Positions 54,320 to 63,494 of a stretch of DNA of 64,000 nucleotides are shown piece by piece; the stretch's first letter is position 1; the number at the start of each line of letters is the position of its first letter. The notes below the pieces were generated by a model. That model worked only from the letters and a program-made list of their open reading frames with translations. It was not told the origin of the DNA and did not search any database. This DNA is from Paenibacillus sp. PCH8 (GTDB lineage: Bacteria > Bacillota > Bacilli > Paenibacillales > Paenibacillaceae). Position numbers and translations under genes: made by a program. The DNA is taken from assembly GCF_002968835.1 (NCBI RefSeq), contig NZ_PKQK01000001.1, positions 1,984,001 to 2,048,000 of the forward strand. The letters are read 5' to 3'.

Positions 54320-55531
54320 TCAGAGTATATCCATCTGGTTCGTTAATGGAATGCATGTAATCACTGTATACGGAAAAGCCGATTGGATCTCCAAGGTTCC
54401 TCCCACCATTTGTGTGCGCAGAAGCATGCCTTCCTGTCCTATGCCATTTCGCTTGGAAGAATGAGGATTGATTTTGCCATCATTACTTACACTCATGCAC
54501 ACTTCCTGATCCCCGAATACCAGCTCCACTGTGATTGAAGAAGCATTTCCGTGTCGCAGGGCATTGGTCAAGGCTTCTTTGGCATTTTTGAACAAAACGA
54601 TTTGTATGCTGGGATACAGTACATGGGATGGGCCATGAACTTCATAATTTGTCTTCACGCCGGTATCTCTGCCGACTTCCTCTAGGAGACGATCCAGGGC
54701 GTAGGCTTTGGATGCATAGGAATTAGGTTGCAGTTTGTGTAGTGTGCTGCGCATATCATCCATACTATCGGCCAATTGATCGCGAATCTGTCTCACCATT
54801 TCCGTTCCTTGTTCCATATTCAGGGGAAGGGTCAGCAGGGCGGCTTCCGACATCATTTTGGTGCGAATCAGTCGATGACCGATATCGTCATGAAGCTGTC
54901 TGGAGATACGGGTACGTTCCTCTGCCTGAGCCACTCCTTCAAGTTTCTTTGTAAATAACAGCAGCTGCGCACGAGTTTCTTGTAGCTCGTAATGTTTGCT
55001 GCGAAGATCGTCATAGACTTGTTCCAGTTGTCCGCGGCTGCTCGCCGTTCTTGATCCCTGCCAGGACAGAGCCGCTGTGATGAGCAGAAGCAGGTTGCCA
55101 AGAACCATCGCAGTTGTCTCTGCGGAGAGTAATGTAGGGGCGGTTGTATTTAGTGTGGTTAACCCTCGCTGCGGTGCCTGTGGGGCACAATAATGCCAAT
55201 GCAAAGCGACATTGTTAGCGACAAGCTGAATTGCAAACATCAACCATCTCCAACTTCCCACCAGTCTGTATATATACACGTAGAGCACGGATAGAGAGAG
55301 GAAAAACATAAATGGTCCATACGAAGCAATCAGCCAGCAGCTCCAGAGTATTTCGGCCAGAAGCAACAGCCATTGCTGTGTACTTGAACGGTTAAAATCT
55401 TTCCACACGGAGAGTCCAAGCGCGATGATGATATACAGGGTGTAGATAGCTTCGTTTTCCAAGGGCAGCATCAATATGTACAGTACTGCTGGAACGATAA
55501 TTAATCCGTATTGCAGAAACCGCATTGGCAT
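54320..55531 (-). CDS. Sensor histidine kinase (HisKA_3 family)
   Basis: A 403-residue membrane sensor. About five hydrophobic segments fill residues 5-165, with little extracellular domain. The HisKA_3 dimerisation domain has ARAQ-like EERTRISRQLHDDIGHRL with the phosphorylated histidine, and a HATPase domain follows (KNAKEALTNALRHGNAS, SVSNDGKIN, GIGQEGM). Membrane-embedded sensors of this type (LnrJ, DesK, LiaS families) detect lipophilic agents or membrane state. It is co-directional with its response regulator and divergent from a three-gene ABC exporter. Confidence 0.9.
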   Translation of the reverse strand: MPMRFLQYGLIIVPAVLYILMLPLENEAIYTLYIIIALGLSVWKDFNRSSTQQWLLLLAEILWSCWLIASYGPFMFFLSLSVLYVYIYRLVGSWRWLMFAIQLVANNVALHWHYCAPQAPQRGLTTLNTTAPTLLSAETTAMVLGNLLLLITAALSWQGSRTASSRGQLEQVYDDLRSKHYELQETRAQLLLFTKKLEGVAQAEERTRISRQLHDDIGHRLIRTKMMSEAALLTLPLNMEQGTEMVRQIRDQLADSMDDMRSTLHKLQPNSYASKAYALDRLLEEVGRDTGVKTNYEVHGPSHVLYPSIQIVLFKNAKEALTNALRHGNASSITVELVFGDQEVCMSVSNDGKINPHSSKRNGIGQEGMLLRTQMVGGTLEIQSAFPYTVITCIPLTNQMDIL

Positions 55532-55612
55532 ATGTAAATGACATCCTTTATATAAAAGTGGAGTAGAAAATCTCTTGGTAATGCGCCCTTGATTATACCA
55601 TAAGCAGCATTC

Positions 55613-55645
55613 GAATCAGGAGATGACTTAAGTCACCTTCGATTC
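55613..55645. promoter_or_regulatory. Operator-like palindrome between the two-component system and the ABC exporter
   Basis: A perfect 12-bp palindrome TGACTTAAGTCA lies at 55624-55635, set inside weaker outer arms GAATC (55613-55617) and GATTC (55641-55645). It is centred in the divergent intergenic region. A TACAAT at 55683-55688 is a candidate -10 for the exporter. Likely target: the adjacent response regulator. Confidence 0.6.
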
Positions 55646-55741
55646 ATGACTTTTTGTACCTTCGCTACAGATTGCGATCCGTTACAATAAAATTATGAAA
55701 TCCAGCGGCGAAGGCCGAAACGGAAAAGGGGCGTAAAAGGG

Positions 55742-56677
55742 ATGGGCATACTTGAAGTAGATCATGTAGTAAAACGATACGGCAGCAAGCTGTCCGTGGA
55801 TCATTTGAACCTTAGTGTTGGTAAAGGCGAGATTTTTGGATTGCTTGGTCCCAATGGAGCAGGAAAAAGTACCACCATCAGCATGATTGCAGGGCTCCTG
55901 AATATGGATCAGGGTGAAATCAGATTAGATGGGGTCTCGGTCAAGAAGCGACCGCTTGAAGTAAAGCGCAAGATCGGACTGGTTCCGCAGGATCTGGCTT
56001 TATACGAAACCATGTCTGCTGCGGAGAATGTGACCTTTTTTGCCAGACTGTATGGACTGCGTGGAAAATTGCTTAAGGAAAGAGTGCAGGAGTCCCTTGA
56101 ATTTGTAGGGTTGCAGGATAAAGCAAAGGATGCCCCCTCGACCTTCTCTGGCGGTATGAAACGCAGGTTAAACATCGCATGTGCGATTACACATCGCCCG
56201 GATCTAATTATTATGGATGAACCGACCGTTGGCATTGATCCGCAATCTCGGAATCATATTCTTGAATCGGTACGCACACTTAACAAGATGGGTTCAACGA
56301 TTATATATACAAGTCATTACATGGAGGAAGTGGCTGCGATTAGTCAACGGGTTGCAATTATGGATCAGGGGCGAATTATTGCCTGTGGGACTGAAGCAGA
56401 GCTGAGAGAACGGGTAGCATCGGAGGAAAAAGTAGTGCTCTCCACTTCCGGTATCGGTCCCGACGTCGTGGAAGAACTGAAACTTCACCCCCGTGTGCGG
56501 ATGGTAGACGTTTCAGAGAATACACTGACCATTACGCTGCCCTCGGCACAGCAGGATCTCCAGGATCTGCTCTTCATTTGCAGCAAACATGAAGTATCCA
56601 TTCAGTCGCTCAAGGTCGAAGAGCCGGATCTGGAAACGTTGTTCCTCAATCTGACCGGGCGTACGCTTCGGGACTAG
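55742..56677 (+). CDS. ABC exporter ATP-binding protein
   Basis: A 311-residue nucleotide-binding subunit. Walker A GPNGAGKST, Q-loop PQDLALYETMSAAENV, signature FSGGMKRR, Walker B LIIMDEPTVGID and H-loop YTSHYMEEV are all intact. The C-terminal ~80 residues form the accessory domain typical of ABC-2-type drug or lipid exporters (DrrA, LnrL). The two genes that follow encode ABC-2-type permeases with AGGGGG-type ribosome sites. Together with the divergent sensor kinase and regulator, this matches the LnrJK-LnrLMN layout that gives linearmycin resistance in B. subtilis. Substrate inferred only by analogy. Confidence 0.93.
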   Translation: MGILEVDHVVKRYGSKLSVDHLNLSVGKGEIFGLLGPNGAGKSTTISMIAGLLNMDQGEIRLDGVSVKKRPLEVKRKIGLVPQDLALYETMSAAENVTFFARLYGLRGKLLKERVQESLEFVGLQDKAKDAPSTFSGGMKRRLNIACAITHRPDLIIMDEPTVGIDPQSRNHILESVRTLNKMGSTIIYTSHYMEEVAAISQRVAIMDQGRIIACGTEAELRERVASEEKVVLSTSGIGPDVVEELKLHPRVRMVDVSENTLTITLPSAQQDLQDLLFICSKHEVSIQSLKVEEPDLETLFLNLTGRTLRD

Positions 56678-56689
56678 GGGGAACAAGAG

Positions 56690-57886
56690 ATGAATATATG
56701 GCATATTTGCATCTTTGAATTAAGGCGTATTCTGAAGATTCGATCTGTGGTGTTAAACCTGTTTATTTTGCCGTTGTTACTGATTTTTATATTGGGCACG
56801 GCACTTTCCAGTACGATGGGTACGGCGGATGATGTTATTCCGGATACTGTACGTGTGGGAATCATCCATTTGAGCACTGAATCTGGTGGAGGATCAAGTA
56901 CGGTTAATCAAGCGCTGGATACATTCGTTAAATCCCCGGAAGTAGCTGAGATGGTCAAGGTGCAGAACTTTACGACAGAAGAAGAGGCCGTTCATTCGCT
57001 GCGTACCGGCAAGCTGGACTTTGCTGTAATGATTCCTTCGGATTTTGAGCAAAACGTGATGATGGGGAAAGAGGCCAGGTTACAGTGGATACGAGGAAAG
57101 GACAACACACTTAATACCTTGGGTGAAACTTTGTTCACACGTTTTACGGATGAATGGAACCGACAGATGGCGATTACCAAAGTGCTCGGTCCGGAAGTGA
57201 TTGCTGCTATGACCTCTTATTCGGAGTCTGGTACGGCGAATTCAACCTCGATTGCTGTCACTAATCCCGGTAAGACAGGTACGGCGTATAGTGCCTCCCA
57301 ATACTATGCAGCTTCCATGCTGGCGATGTTCATGTTGTACTCGGGCATGACAACCAGTACCAGCCTTTTTGGAGAGCGTGATAACAAAACGTTAATTCGC
57401 CTTCAGGCTGCGCCGATAGGTAATGGAGTTATTTTCGCTGGCAAAATTGCAGGCAATAGTCTGCTCGCTTTCTTACAAGCAACAACGATTATCCTTATGA
57501 CATATTGGCTCTACGGTGTGGATTGGGGAACCCATCCTTGGTATATTGTGCTGACTTGTGTATGCATCACATTGGCATCCATGACTCTTGGCGTGATCGT
57601 GGCATTGGTATGCAAAAGCAAGGCATCGGCCAGCGCAACCTTACAAGGTATCATCGTTGCCATGACATTCATCAGCGGTGGGTTCATGCCCATTCCGATT
57701 GATTTTGTACAACGGCTTAGCCAATTTACGGTTAACCACTGGGCGCTCCAAAGTTTTCTGAGAATGATGCTGGATGCACCTGTAGCAGAGATTGTGTATA
57801 ACATTCTAATGTTAGTCGTGGTATGCGCTGTATTACTGTTCATCTCAGGAATGATCTATAGAAAGGCAGGATACCGATATGAATAG
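56690..57886 (+). CDS. ABC-2-type permease, first subunit
   Basis: A 398-residue permease with an N-terminal membrane helix (LNLFILPLLLIFILGTAL), a large extracytoplasmic loop of about 150 residues, and five or six C-terminal helices. The ABC-2 signature segment reads FISGGFMPIPIDFVQRLSQFTVNHWALQSFLRMM. It is 12 bp after the ATPase gene and overlaps the next permease by 8 bp. Role: the membrane channel of the exporter, working as a heterodimer with the second permease. Confidence 0.9.
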   Translation: MNIWHICIFELRRILKIRSVVLNLFILPLLLIFILGTALSSTMGTADDVIPDTVRVGIIHLSTESGGGSSTVNQALDTFVKSPEVAEMVKVQNFTTEEEAVHSLRTGKLDFAVMIPSDFEQNVMMGKEARLQWIRGKDNTLNTLGETLFTRFTDEWNRQMAITKVLGPEVIAAMTSYSESGTANSTSIAVTNPGKTGTAYSASQYYAASMLAMFMLYSGMTTSTSLFGERDNKTLIRLQAAPIGNGVIFAGKIAGNSLLAFLQATTIILMTYWLYGVDWGTHPWYIVLTCVCITLASMTLGVIVALVCKSKASASATLQGIIVAMTFISGGFMPIPIDFVQRLSQFTVNHWALQSFLRMMLDAPVAEIVYNILMLVVVCAVLLFISGMIYRKAGYRYE

Positions 57887-59057
57887 TCTACACATCGCCT
57901 GGTTGATGATTAGACGTACACTTGGCCGTAAAATGGGCTTCATTACGTTTCTACTTCTGCCTTGCCTGGTGGTTATAGGAGCGGTGGCTCTTTTTGGAAG
58001 CGAGCAGAGAGCACGTACTGTTATTCCCTATCTCAATGAGGATGGAGGGGTGGCAGGGACATGGATGATTCATGAACTTGCTGACAAAGAGGAGTATCTG
58101 CTCAAGCCGATGAACAACCAAGCAGAAGTGAAGGAAGCTATCGCTCAGCAAAAAGGAAGTTCTGGCATCATCATTCCGGCACATTATACGGAGGATCTGT
58201 TACAAGGAAAGCCAACCGAAATTCAATTGGTGGAACTGCGTATAAGTGAAAGTTCCTATACCCTACGAGCAGCAGTTGAAGGTTTGACGAGCGGATTGTT
58301 ACAATCTGCTTCAGCTGTTAAGGTGGCGGCAGGTCCTGTCTCAAGTGAGACGGATATACTATCGAGTACACAGAAGCCATTTGAACAGCTTTTACAGGAG
58401 ATAGGAAAACATCAGGTTGCCGGTGAAGTTACCGATCTGCAGATCTATCCCAAGCCAGGCCTGAACAATGTGACTGGATTTACGATTATGTTTATGATGG
58501 GGCTGCTGACCAGTGCAGTGGCTGTGATAATGGAAGATCGCAGGAAACGTACGATGGCCAGAGTATATACGGCACCCGTCCGTGCATATGAGATTGCGCT
58601 TGGTAACTTCCTCGGCAGCTTTGTCATTGGCATGATTCAGATTGTGATGGTTTTGGGAGTCAGCAGGTGGCTGCTGCATTATGATGCCGGTATTCCTTTT
58701 GGCATTCATTTCATCATCTTGGCCGCATTCATGCTGGTCTCCATGGGGATCGCAAGTACCGTGGCAGGTTTAATCCGTAATCCCAACAATGCCAATATGC
58801 TGAATTCACTTGTCATTATGCCAACCTGTATGATAGGTGGTTGTTTCTGGCCGATCTCGTTCATGCCTGACTATATGCAGAAGCTGGCCAACTTTGTTCC
58901 GCAGAAATGGACCATTCAGGCGGTGGAGACGATATCTGCCGGTGGCACATTGTGGGATATCCGTATCCCGCTCCTGATTTTGTGTGGGATGGCTGCCATT
59001 CTGCTCACCGTGGGTTCTGCGATTCTGCGTCCGAGTCAGCCAGGGGTAGATGCATAA
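57879..59057 (+). CDS. ABC-2-type permease, second subunit
   Basis: A 392-residue permease with the same architecture as the upstream protein: N-terminal helix (KMGFITFLLLPCLVVIGAVALFG), a large loop, then helices (FTIMFMMGLLTSAVAVIM, FLGSFVIGMIQIVMVLGVS). The signature MIGGCFWPISFMPDYMQKLANFVPQKWTIQAVETI matches ABC-2-type families. The 8-bp overlap with the first permease indicates coupled translation. Last gene of the exporter operon, ahead of a terminator shared with motAB. Confidence 0.9.
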   Translation: MNSLHIAWLMIRRTLGRKMGFITFLLLPCLVVIGAVALFGSEQRARTVIPYLNEDGGVAGTWMIHELADKEEYLLKPMNNQAEVKEAIAQQKGSSGIIIPAHYTEDLLQGKPTEIQLVELRISESSYTLRAAVEGLTSGLLQSASAVKVAAGPVSSETDILSSTQKPFEQLLQEIGKHQVAGEVTDLQIYPKPGLNNVTGFTIMFMMGLLTSAVAVIMEDRRKRTMARVYTAPVRAYEIALGNFLGSFVIGMIQIVMVLGVSRWLLHYDAGIPFGIHFIILAAFMLVSMGIASTVAGLIRNPNNANMLNSLVIMPTCMIGGCFWPISFMPDYMQKLANFVPQKWTIQAVETISAGGTLWDIRIPLLILCGMAAILLTVGSAILRPSQPGVDA

Positions 59058-59106
59058 TATATAAGGGGTTAATTTGAAAGAATGTAGCCTACATAAAATG
59101 AAAATC

Positions 59107-59153
59107 AAAAAAAGCACGTCTGCTGGATTCAGTCCAGTAGAACGTGCTTTTTT
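59107..59153. terminator. Bidirectional terminator between the ABC exporter and motB
   Basis: AAAAAAGCACGT pairs with ACGTGCTTTTTT, with CTGCTGGA and TCCAGTAG forming the inner stem. It separates two convergent operons. Confidence 0.85.
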
Positions 59154-59207
59154 ATGGCGCGATTCTGCATATTGATTAATATGATGCCTATTGTGAAATG
59201 TTGAAGT

Positions 59208-60050
59208 TTAAGGTTGGAGTTGACGCAGTACGGTAATTTCCACCCGACGGTTCTTTTGTCTTCCAGCTACTGTGGAGTTGTCACCCGTTGGTCGGGTATC
59301 TGCGTATCCTGCGTATTGAAAATCGTCAGGGTCCAATTTCTCCTGATCAAGAAAAAACCGAAGTACAGATAAGGCACGTTCGCCTGAAAGTTGCCAGTTG
59401 TCGTCATAGGCGGAGTTAGCGCCTACAGGAATATTATCGGTGTGACCCTCAATACTAACCACCGTATTCAGATCACGGAACAGGCTGGCGAGCTTGCTCA
59501 GCGTGGGTTCTGCACCGTCTTTCAGGGCAGCCTGTCCCTGGTCAAACAGAAAGAGATCGCTCAGTGTTATAGAGATGCCTTGTGGCTTATCCGTTACAAA
59601 AATCTGGTTATCCAGTTTATTATCCTCAATATATTGGGTAATCACATTGAACAGATTTTGCAATTCCTGCTCCTGTGATCTGAATTGTTCTTCCCGTTCC
59701 GTGAGAGGCTTGTTGTCCTCATCTGGCGTTGCTGTCCCGGAACCGGAAGAGGGTCCTTCACCATCAGCAGGGTCCTCCCCCTGAATCTCGGAGGGGGGTG
59801 TCTCGGTGATGGTCTGTCCAGGCGACTCCCCGAGGCCTTCACCCAGTTCGAGTATGGAGTCGGATGCGTTGAATGTATTTTGTAATGATTGAGTAACGAC
59901 GTCATATTTACCGGAATCCAGATTGCTCATGGCGTACATGATGACAAAAAAGATCAAGAGTAGGGTAATGAGATCGGCATACGTAATCATCCAGCGATCC
60001 CGAGGATCGACAGTTTCACGATTTCCGCGCCGTTTATTGCGCCGACTCAT
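59208..60050 (-). CDS. motB: Flagellar motor stator protein MotB
   Basis: A 280-residue stator protein. One N-terminal membrane helix (WMITYADLITLLLIFFVIMYAMS) contains the conserved proton-carrying aspartate in YADLITLL. An acidic, proline-rich linker follows (residues about 75-120), then the OmpA-like peptidoglycan-binding domain (VVSIEGHTDNIPVG, LSGERALSVLRFFL, YADTRPTGDNSTVAGRQKNRRVEI). Its start overlaps the end of motA by 17 bp, so translation is coupled. Confidence 0.95.
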   Translation of the reverse strand: MSRRNKRRGNRETVDPRDRWMITYADLITLLLIFFVIMYAMSNLDSGKYDVVTQSLQNTFNASDSILELGEGLGESPGQTITETPPSEIQGEDPADGEGPSSGSGTATPDEDNKPLTEREEQFRSQEQELQNLFNVITQYIEDNKLDNQIFVTDKPQGISITLSDLFLFDQGQAALKDGAEPTLSKLASLFRDLNTVVSIEGHTDNIPVGANSAYDDNWQLSGERALSVLRFFLDQEKLDPDDFQYAGYADTRPTGDNSTVAGRQKNRRVEITVLRQLQP

Positions 60051-60831
60051 CCAATCCCTCCTTTGCTAGGGGGCGTATATGCCCACGATGTGTGAGGGTG
60101 AAGGACTCCAGTCTTTTGCGAACAAGCTGGGGGTTCTCACCGTTCTGGATAGCAAGTACACCTTCAAGAAGCATTTCCATGGTCTGAACTTCGTCAGCAC
60201 CTCGGGATTTAATCTTGGATGCAATGGGCAAAAAGATAAGGTTGGCACTGGCAACCCCATACAGGGTCGCAGTAAAGGCAACAGCAATCGCAGGTCCGAG
60301 TCCGGTTGGATCGGTCAAGCTACCGAGGACCTGAATGAGTCCCATTACGGTTCCGATGATTCCCATGGTTGGGGCATAACCACCAGCAGATTCGAATATT
60401 TTGGCATATCCCTCATGTTTTTGTTCAACAGAGTCAATCTCCATCTCCAGGATCTGGCGAACTACATCCTGATCGGTACCATCGACAACCATCTGAATAC
60501 CGTCTTGCAGAAATGGATGCGGGTAATCCATCACTTTGCGTTCCAGTGCAAGCACACCCGATCGGCGCGCGATCGAAGACATCTCGACCAATTCTTTAAC
60601 CCACAAGCCTGTGTCGTTATTGGTGCGTCCAAAAGCCATACGCAAGGCAGCCGGAATCGTACGCAGGCGATGCGCAGGGAAACTGGCAACAACAGCAGCA
60701 ATCGTTCCACCGAATACAATTAAAGCAGCTGCTTCTTGCATAAGGCCGGACAATTGACCGCCTTCCCACAAGAAACCGCCGATGACTGCGGCAATTCCGG
60801 CAATAATACCGATAAGTGTCGCAATATCCAT
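60034..60831 (-). CDS. motA: Flagellar motor stator protein MotA
   Basis: A 265-residue inner-membrane protein with four membrane segments (about 3-20, 34-50, 150-175 and 185-205) and a cytoplasmic loop carrying the charged residues that contact the rotor (MAFGRTNNDTGLWVKELVEMSSIARRSG). The GYAPTMGIIGTVMGLIQVLGSL segment is the family signature. First gene of motAB, preceded by TAGGAGTGGG. It lies divergent from uvrB. Confidence 0.95.
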   Translation of the reverse strand: MDIATLIGIIAGIAAVIGGFLWEGGQLSGLMQEAAALIVFGGTIAAVVASFPAHRLRTIPAALRMAFGRTNNDTGLWVKELVEMSSIARRSGVLALERKVMDYPHPFLQDGIQMVVDGTDQDVVRQILEMEIDSVEQKHEGYAKIFESAGGYAPTMGIIGTVMGLIQVLGSLTDPTGLGPAIAVAFTATLYGVASANLIFLPIASKIKSRGADEVQTMEMLLEGVLAIQNGENPQLVRKRLESFTLTHRGHIRPLAKEGLDESAQ

Positions 60832-60862
60832 AAATTAACCCACTCCTATCTTCATTTCACGT

Positions 60863-60910
60863 TTGCATCACAAATACGAACAAGGTATAATTGAACGGGA
60901 ACAAATATTC
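60863..60910 (+). promoter_or_regulatory. uvrB promoter with LexA-like box
   Basis: TTGCAT (60863-60868) and TATAAT (60886-60891) are spaced by 17 bp. GAAC-AAAT-ATTC at 60899-60910 matches the Gram-positive LexA (DinR) box GAAC-N4-GTTC with one mismatch and lies just downstream of -10, where repressor would block transcription. uvrBA is LexA-regulated in B. subtilis. Confidence 0.65.
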
Positions 60911-61000
60911 CTATTCCTATAAGTTTTCCCATATGAAAATTCGGGGAACTTCGACAATATATAGTGACTATTATTTTAGACGATAGGGTGAGATACGGCA

Positions 61001-62992
61001 ATGAGCGATATTATAATGAGCGACAAAACGTTCGAAATCGAGTCAGAGTTTTCTCCCCAAGGAGATCAGCCTGCAGCCATTATAGAATTGGTGAAGGGTG
61101 TTCAGGAGGGGAAGAGATATCAGACATTGTTGGGTGCAACGGGTACGGGTAAGACATTCACGATTGCCCAGACGATTGCCCAGCTGCAACGTCCAACGCT
61201 GATTATTGCCCACAATAAGACGCTGGCAGCACAACTTGCAAGTGAGTTCAAAGACTTCTTTCCTAATAACATGGTGGAGTACTTCGTAAGTTATTACGAT
61301 TATTTCCAGCCAGAAGCATATATCCCGTCCTCCGATACGTATATCGAGAAGGATTCAAGTATCAATGAAGAGATCGACAAACTGCGTCATGCGGCGACAA
61401 GTTCATTGTTTGAGCGTAGGGATGTCATCATTGTTGCGAGTGTGTCCTGCATTTATGGTTTGGGTTCACCACATTCGTATTCGAGCATGCTGCTGTCACT
61501 TCGGGTAGGAATGGAGAAACCGCGTAATCAGATTTTGTCCCGATTGGTAGAGATTCAGTATCAGCGGAATGACATTAACTTTGTGCGGGGTACTTTCCGT
61601 GTCCGTGGGGATGTCGTAGAGATTTTCCCTGCTTCCAAGGGCGAACATGCGATTCGGGTTGAACTGTTTGGTGATGAGATTGAGAAAATCACGGAGATTG
61701 ACGTGTTAACCGGAGAACTGGTTGGCGAACGTGAACATATTGCCATTTTCCCGGCGTCTCACTTCGTAACACAAGAAGAGACGATGAAGGTAGCGCTGGT
61801 GAACATTGAGCGTGAACTGGAAGAACGTCTTAAAGTGTTGCATGAACAGGGAAAATTGCTGGAGGCTCAGCGACTGGAGCAGCGTACACGTTACGATATC
61901 GAAATGATGAAGGAAGTCGGATTCTGTTCGGGGATTGAGAACTATTCCGGCCCGCTGACTTTCCGTGAACGTGGGGATACGCCATACACTCTGATGGATT
62001 ATTTCCCGGATGATATGTTGATTGTGGTCGATGAGTCTCATGTGACCTTGCCACAGATCCGTGCGATGTACAACGGTGACCAGGCGCGGAAGACCGTATT
62101 GGTCGAACATGGTTTCCGACTGCCGTCTGCGCTGGATAACCGCCCACTCCGATTCGAAGAATTCGAAGGCAAAATGGATCAGATTATCTATGTATCGGCA
62201 ACGCCAGGTCCTTATGAGATTGAACACACCGATACAATGGTACAACAGATTATCCGCCCAACGGGTCTGCTTGATCCTATCATTGAACTGCGTCCAACGA
62301 AGGGACAGATCGATGACATGATTGGTGAGATTAATGACCGGGTAGCCAAAGACGAGCGTGTATTGATCACAACGTTAACGAAGAAGATGTCCGAGGATCT
62401 GACGGATTACCTGAAGGAAGTCGGAATCAAGGTAAGGTACCTGCATTCCGAGATCAAGACCTTGGAACGTATGGCGATATTACGTGATTTAAGGCTGGGC
62501 GTTTTCCATGTCCTTATCGGAATCAACTTACTCCGGGAAGGTCTGGATCTACCCGAAGTATCTCTGGTAGCTATTTTGGATGCCGATAAGGAAGGATTCC
62601 TTCGTTCCGAACGCTCACTGATCCAAACGATTGGCCGGGCGGCACGGAACAGTGAGGGTCGCGTTATTCTATACGGTGACAAAGTGACTGATTCCATGGA
62701 TAAGGCGATAAAGGAAACAGATCGCCGTCGTGCAATTCAGATCGCATACAACGAGAAACATGGAATTACACCACAGACGATTCGCAAAAAAGTGCGTGAT
62801 GTGATTGAGGCAACCAAAGTTGCCGAATCCAAAAAAGACTATCTCACAGGCGCTGCCGAGAAGATGTCGAAGAAGGATCGCCAGGCGCTTATCCAGCGTC
62901 TGGAGGTAGAGATGAAAGATGCAGCCAAAAACTTGCAGTTTGAGCGTGCAGCCGAGCTTCGCGATGCGTTGTTGGAACTTCGCGCTGAATAA
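61001..62992 (+). CDS. uvrB: Excinuclease ABC subunit B
   Basis: A 663-residue helicase-like damage-verification subunit. Motifs: Walker A GATGTGKT (about residue 45), the beta-hairpin region rich in Tyr ([13 protein letters not shown]), the DEAD-box-like DESHVT, helicase motif QTIGRAARN, and a C-terminal UVR domain ([26 protein letters not shown]). It binds DNA handed over by UvrA and then recruits UvrC. The start may be ATG 61001 or ATG 61016. uvrA follows after about 500 bp. A terminator lies just downstream at 63039-63072. Confidence 0.97.
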   Translation: MSDIIMSDKTFEIESEFSPQGDQPAAIIELVKGVQEGKRYQTLLGATGTGKTFTIAQTIAQLQRPTLIIAHNKTLAAQLASEFKDFFPNNMVEYFVSYYDYFQPEAYIPSSDTYIEKDSSINEEIDKLRHAATSSLFERRDVIIVASVSCIYGLGSPHSYSSMLLSLRVGMEKPRNQILSRLVEIQYQRNDINFVRGTFRVRGDVVEIFPASKGEHAIRVELFGDEIEKITEIDVLTGELVGEREHIAIFPASHFVTQEETMKVALVNIERELEERLKVLHEQGKLLEAQRLEQRTRYDIEMMKEVGFCSGIENYSGPLTFRERGDTPYTLMDYFPDDMLIVVDESHVTLPQIRAMYNGDQARKTVLVEHGFRLPSALDNRPLRFEEFEGKMDQIIYVSATPGPYEIEHTDTMVQQIIRPTGLLDPIIELRPTKGQIDDMIGEINDRVAKDERVLITTLTKKMSEDLTDYLKEVGIKVRYLHSEIKTLERMAILRDLRLGVFHVLIGINLLREGLDLPEVSLVAILDADKEGFLRSERSLIQTIGRAARNSEGRVILYGDKVTDSMDKAIKETDRRRAIQIAYNEKHGITPQTIRKKVRDVIEATKVAESKKDYLTGAAEKMSKKDRQALIQRLEVEMKDAAKNLQFERAAELRDALLELRAE

Positions 62993-63038
62993 GACACAGC
63001 TAATGAATATATTTTGATCAAAGATACAAGAGATCTGT

Positions 63039-63072
63039 AACAAGAGAACGGCCGATGGGCCGTTCTCTTGTT
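63039..63072 (+). terminator. Hairpin terminator after uvrB
   Basis: AACAAGAGAACGGCC and GGCCGTTCTCTTGTT form a perfect 15-bp stem with a four-base loop. Only a short T-run follows, so it may act as a transcript-stabilising or partial terminator before uvrA. Confidence 0.75.
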
Positions 63073-63179
63073 GAGTAAGGAAATCAGCCATATCTACCGA
63101 TAATAAGAGATGTTGAAAACCTGAATTCAGGTCTATACTGGTAGAAAAGTTGAAATTGGTTAAAAGATTTATAGAAAAG

Positions 63180-63475
63180 CATTTGGGAGTCGTGTCCCCT
63201 GGGAGCCGAGCCGAAGGCAATGGCGACCTTGTCGCGAACAAGGCGAAGCCGCGAGCGCCACCTCGCAGTAGAGCGGTCCCATAAGGTTCTGGCAATAGGC
63301 CGGAACCTTATGGGAAACCGCGGGCACACGACAACCCTTCACATAGCAAGACCCGACCCTTCACCACTGCACCGCTTGTTTCGGGTGTCCAGAGGGCTGC
63401 GCCCTATGGGGCCCTCCCTTGGAAGGGAGGGTTTGGGAGGGATCGAAAGGCCTTTCCAAAAGGTTGGATTAAAAC
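63180..63475. repeat. GC-rich palindrome-dense intergenic region before uvrA
   Basis: No gene. It contains a long hairpin (GCGGT-CCCATAAGGTTC 63273-63289 with GAACCTTATGGG 63303-63314 and ACCGC), an AGGGC-TGC-GCCCT hairpin (63393-63405), a palindrome CCCTCCCTT-GG-AAGGGAGGG (63412-63431), and GAAAGGCCTTTC (63445-63456). It is much richer in G+C than its flanks. It looks like a palindromic intergenic repeat insertion, distinct from the four-copy repeat elsewhere in the window. Confidence 0.6.
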
Positions 63476-63494
63476 ATTGAGAGGATGAATCCCA

